From Neobacillus mesonae (GTDB lineage Bacteria; Bacillota; Bacilli; Bacillales; Cytobacillaceae): 64,000 bases of DNA. The stretch lies in the NCBI RefSeq assembly GCF_001636315.1, contig NZ_KV440949.1:522203-586202 (forward strand), read 5' to 3'. Below, one piece after another: positions 62,656 through 64,000 of the stretch. The position numbers were made by a program, and so were the translations under genes. The first letter of the stretch is position 1. Every line of letters begins with the position of its first letter. The notes beneath the pieces were generated by a model. The model saw only the letters and a list, made by a program, of their open reading frames with translations, was not told the origin of the DNA and made no database searches.

Positions 62656-63120
62656 TTATTCATTTTCGTGCCACTTTTGTGTAAAAAGTGTTAAAAGCTG
62701 CTTCACCTGGCTGTCAATAACCGGTAACTTTTGAGAATCGTTCATATGTTCCAGCGGGATAGCTGGAATCCAAATCAGGGATCCTTTTAATTCTCCTTCT
62801 TTCCGTCGCCATTCCAGATTAGAAGTGATGTAGAAAACATGCTTAAAGCCGGCTGCATAAATATTTTCCTCCCAGCTTTGCAAATCCGTTAATTCTTTTC
62901 CTTCCTGCTCTTGCTCAAGGTACGTAAAGGGTGGAAATAACAAGATTCTCCCGGTAAACTGTCTTTCTAGATGATTCGTTAATAAAGTAATAAATTCAGC
63001 TGCTGCGGCTGATTGCTTGATCCCTCCCCCAACTAATACGGAGTATAGTGGCACAACAGCAGTATCAACGTATTCCTTTGCATTTGAGTACGTCTCAACA
63101 TCTTGAGGTATCCATTTCAT
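62656..63120 (-). CDS. ypiF: DUF2487 protein YpiF
   Basis: A 154-residue soluble protein of family DUF2487 with no catalytic motif that I recognise (VPLYSVLVGGGIKQSAAAAE, then LLFPPFTYL). Upstream of qcrABC as in B. subtilis. Function unknown. Confidence 0.85.
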   Translation of the reverse strand: MKWIPQDVETYSNAKEYVDTAVVPLYSVLVGGGIKQSAAAAEFITLLTNHLERQFTGRILLFPPFTYLEQEQEGKELTDLQSWEENIYAAGFKHVFYITSNLEWRRKEGELKGSLIWIPAIPLEHMNDSQKLPVIDSQVKQLLTLFTQKWHENE

Positions 63121-63303
63121 TTTTTTTGCACCAACCTTTTCATTTCAATACCCCAATAGTACCATTATTCCCTAAACAATTAAACATATTGAAAGTTTAT
63201 ACAAATTTTCTAGCAAAAATAAAGGCATGCTTGTTGTTTTACGCTCAAGTATTTGGCACCAATTAACATGGTTATTAATCAAAAATGAATGAACCTAATC
63301 ACA

Positions 63304-63339
63304 AAAAAAGAGTTTGCTTAGCGCAAACTCTCTTTTTTT
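63304..63339. terminator. Terminator of the ypiA-ypiB operon
   Basis: AGAGTTTGC pairs with GCAAACTCT, with A and T runs on both sides. The ypiB stop codon is inside the hairpin. Confidence 0.85.
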
Positions 63340-63884
63340 GTCGAATGTGTCAATTTATTTAATTTTTCCGTTAAGGCATGAAAGGCTTCCCGATCCTGCC
63401 TGTCAAGAGCTTCATCAATTAGCTGCAGCAGCTTATCACGCTGAAAGCGTTCAATACTTTCTTTAAGCATTTGTTCAGCAATCATGCCATCTTTTTCATT
63501 TACCTGCAAATGTTTAGGTACGAATGGATTTTCCTCAAGTACCGCAGCATATTGATGTGCCTGATTAGAGGCATGGAAGTTAAGTTGAATATAAATATCC
63601 TCGTCCCGATTAAGCCGAATATCATGAAAGGATTTTTCGGCATCTGTTGTCATCACATTTTCCTTATAAAAGCGAAACGGTACTTTATCGACACAATGTG
63701 TTGACATAATTAAGCCCCGCGGACAATATTGTGCTTGCTCAACAAAATGGACCCTTTCCATCAGCTGATCATGACTCATTAAATAATTTAAAATCCAAAC
63801 ACATTCTCTTCTCTTTAATTGGTAATGATTTAAAAACCAGCGAATAAAATCCTTCTTCTCGTTGACAGATACAGGGGTTGCCAT
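63318..63884 (-). CDS. ypiB: UPF0302 protein YpiB
   Basis: A 188-residue protein with an N-terminal UPF0302 domain ([20 protein letters not shown]) and a C-terminal IDEAL motif ([21 protein letters not shown]). ATG at 63884 is eight bases after GAGGAGGG; 63890 is closer to the site. B. subtilis YpiB works with YpiF in the stability of the Rieske subunit QcrA, which matches the neighbourhood. Confidence 0.88.
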   Translation of the reverse strand: MATPVSVNEKKDFIRWFLNHYQLKRRECVWILNYLMSHDQLMERVHFVEQAQYCPRGLIMSTHCVDKVPFRFYKENVMTTDAEKSFHDIRLNRDEDIYIQLNFHASNQAHQYAAVLEENPFVPKHLQVNEKDGMIAEQMLKESIERFQRDKLLQLIDEALDRQDREAFHALTEKLNKLTHSTKKESLR

Positions 63885-63907
63885 ATTCATTTCCCTCCTC
63901 TGCATAT

Positions 63908-64000
63908 TCAGTTTAGATCTCCTGATTCGGTAAGTCGCTCAAGTAAATCGAGAACTTCTGTATTGGTTGGGTCTTTCAATAATATCTGTTTAAAAATTTC
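63908..64000 (-). CDS. ypiA: YpiA TPR protein, C-terminal end (partial)
   Basis: Only the last 30 residues are in the window (open to base 64000, ending [12 protein letters not shown]). The helical, repeat-like segment [18 protein letters not shown] fits a TPR repeat. By position it is the end of ypiA, 23 bases before ypiB. Identification rests mainly on synteny. Confidence 0.65.
   Translation of the reverse strand, partial: EIFKQILLKDPTNTEVLDLLERLTESGDLN

Noticed and set aside
1..64000. CRISPR arrays, tRNA or rRNA genes, IS elements, prophage
   Set aside because: No regularly spaced repeats, no tRNA- or rRNA-like blocks, no transposase or integrase frames were seen.

Overview
The window is about 64 kb of low-GC chromosome from an endospore-forming Bacillaceae. 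Sporulation genes (two small acid-soluble spore proteins, a CotD-like coat protein, YpjB), a type-B RNase P RNA, bacillithiol genes and a menaquinol:cytochrome c reductase all point there. Gene order follows the yp* region of the Bacillus subtilis chromosome closely, from topB/cspD/ypeP through sspL-ypcP-dynA-ypbQ-bpsA, ypwA, ypvA-ypsC-rnpB-gpsB-ypsA-cotD-yprB-yprA, yppG-F-E-D-sspM-yppC-recU-ponA-ypoC-nth-dnaD, aspB-ypmB-dinG-panDCB-birA-cca-bshA-bshB1-mgsA-dapB-ypjDCBA and qcrCBA-ypiF-ypiB-ypiA. The dispersed repeats and a quinol NO reductase would fit a Neobacillus-like denitrifying soil Bacillus; that genus guess is inference.

Layout. 1-13 kb: topB, a cold-shock gene, RNase HI-like ypeP, a DMT transporter, sspL, ypcP, a 3-mercaptopyruvate sulfurtransferase, the double dynamin dynA and the alkylpyrone pair ypbQ-bpsA. 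13-24.5 kb: a respiratory accessory region where B. subtilis has xpt-pbuX and other genes. It holds a ba3-type oxidase (subunits IIa, II and I), a qNOR, three DUF2249 proteins, a Crp/Fnr regulator, a many-helix membrane protein and a MIP18-type Fe-S factor. 24.5-34 kb: helicases, rRNA methyltransferase, rnpB, gpsB, ypsA, cotD, yprAB and a second Crp/Fnr paralogue. 34-45 kb: Hsp20, the ypp genes, recU-ponA, ypoC-nth-dnaD and aspB, with asnS missing from its usual place. 45-64 kb: dinG, pantothenate and biotin regulation, tRNA CCA addition, bacillithiol, methylglyoxal, lysine/DAP, and the qcr bc complex.

How it fits together. Four promoters in the accessory region (ba3 oxidase, one DUF2249 gene, norB, crp1) carry TGTGA-N6-TCACA-like boxes centred 32-33 bp from a plausible -10 element. 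The window also encodes two Crp/Fnr proteins with an RETxSR recognition helix but without the Cys cluster of Fnr. This reads as one oxygen/NO-responsive respiratory regulon. No nitrite, nitrate or N2O reductase is in the window, so NO detoxification or partial denitrification is the supportable role. Other notable points are four very small genes missed by ordinary ORF length cut-offs (one under two Fur-like boxes), a pan-motif leader with a terminator before panB, a probable AUC start codon in ypsA, and a degenerate secreted ComEC-type metallo-beta-lactamase domain.
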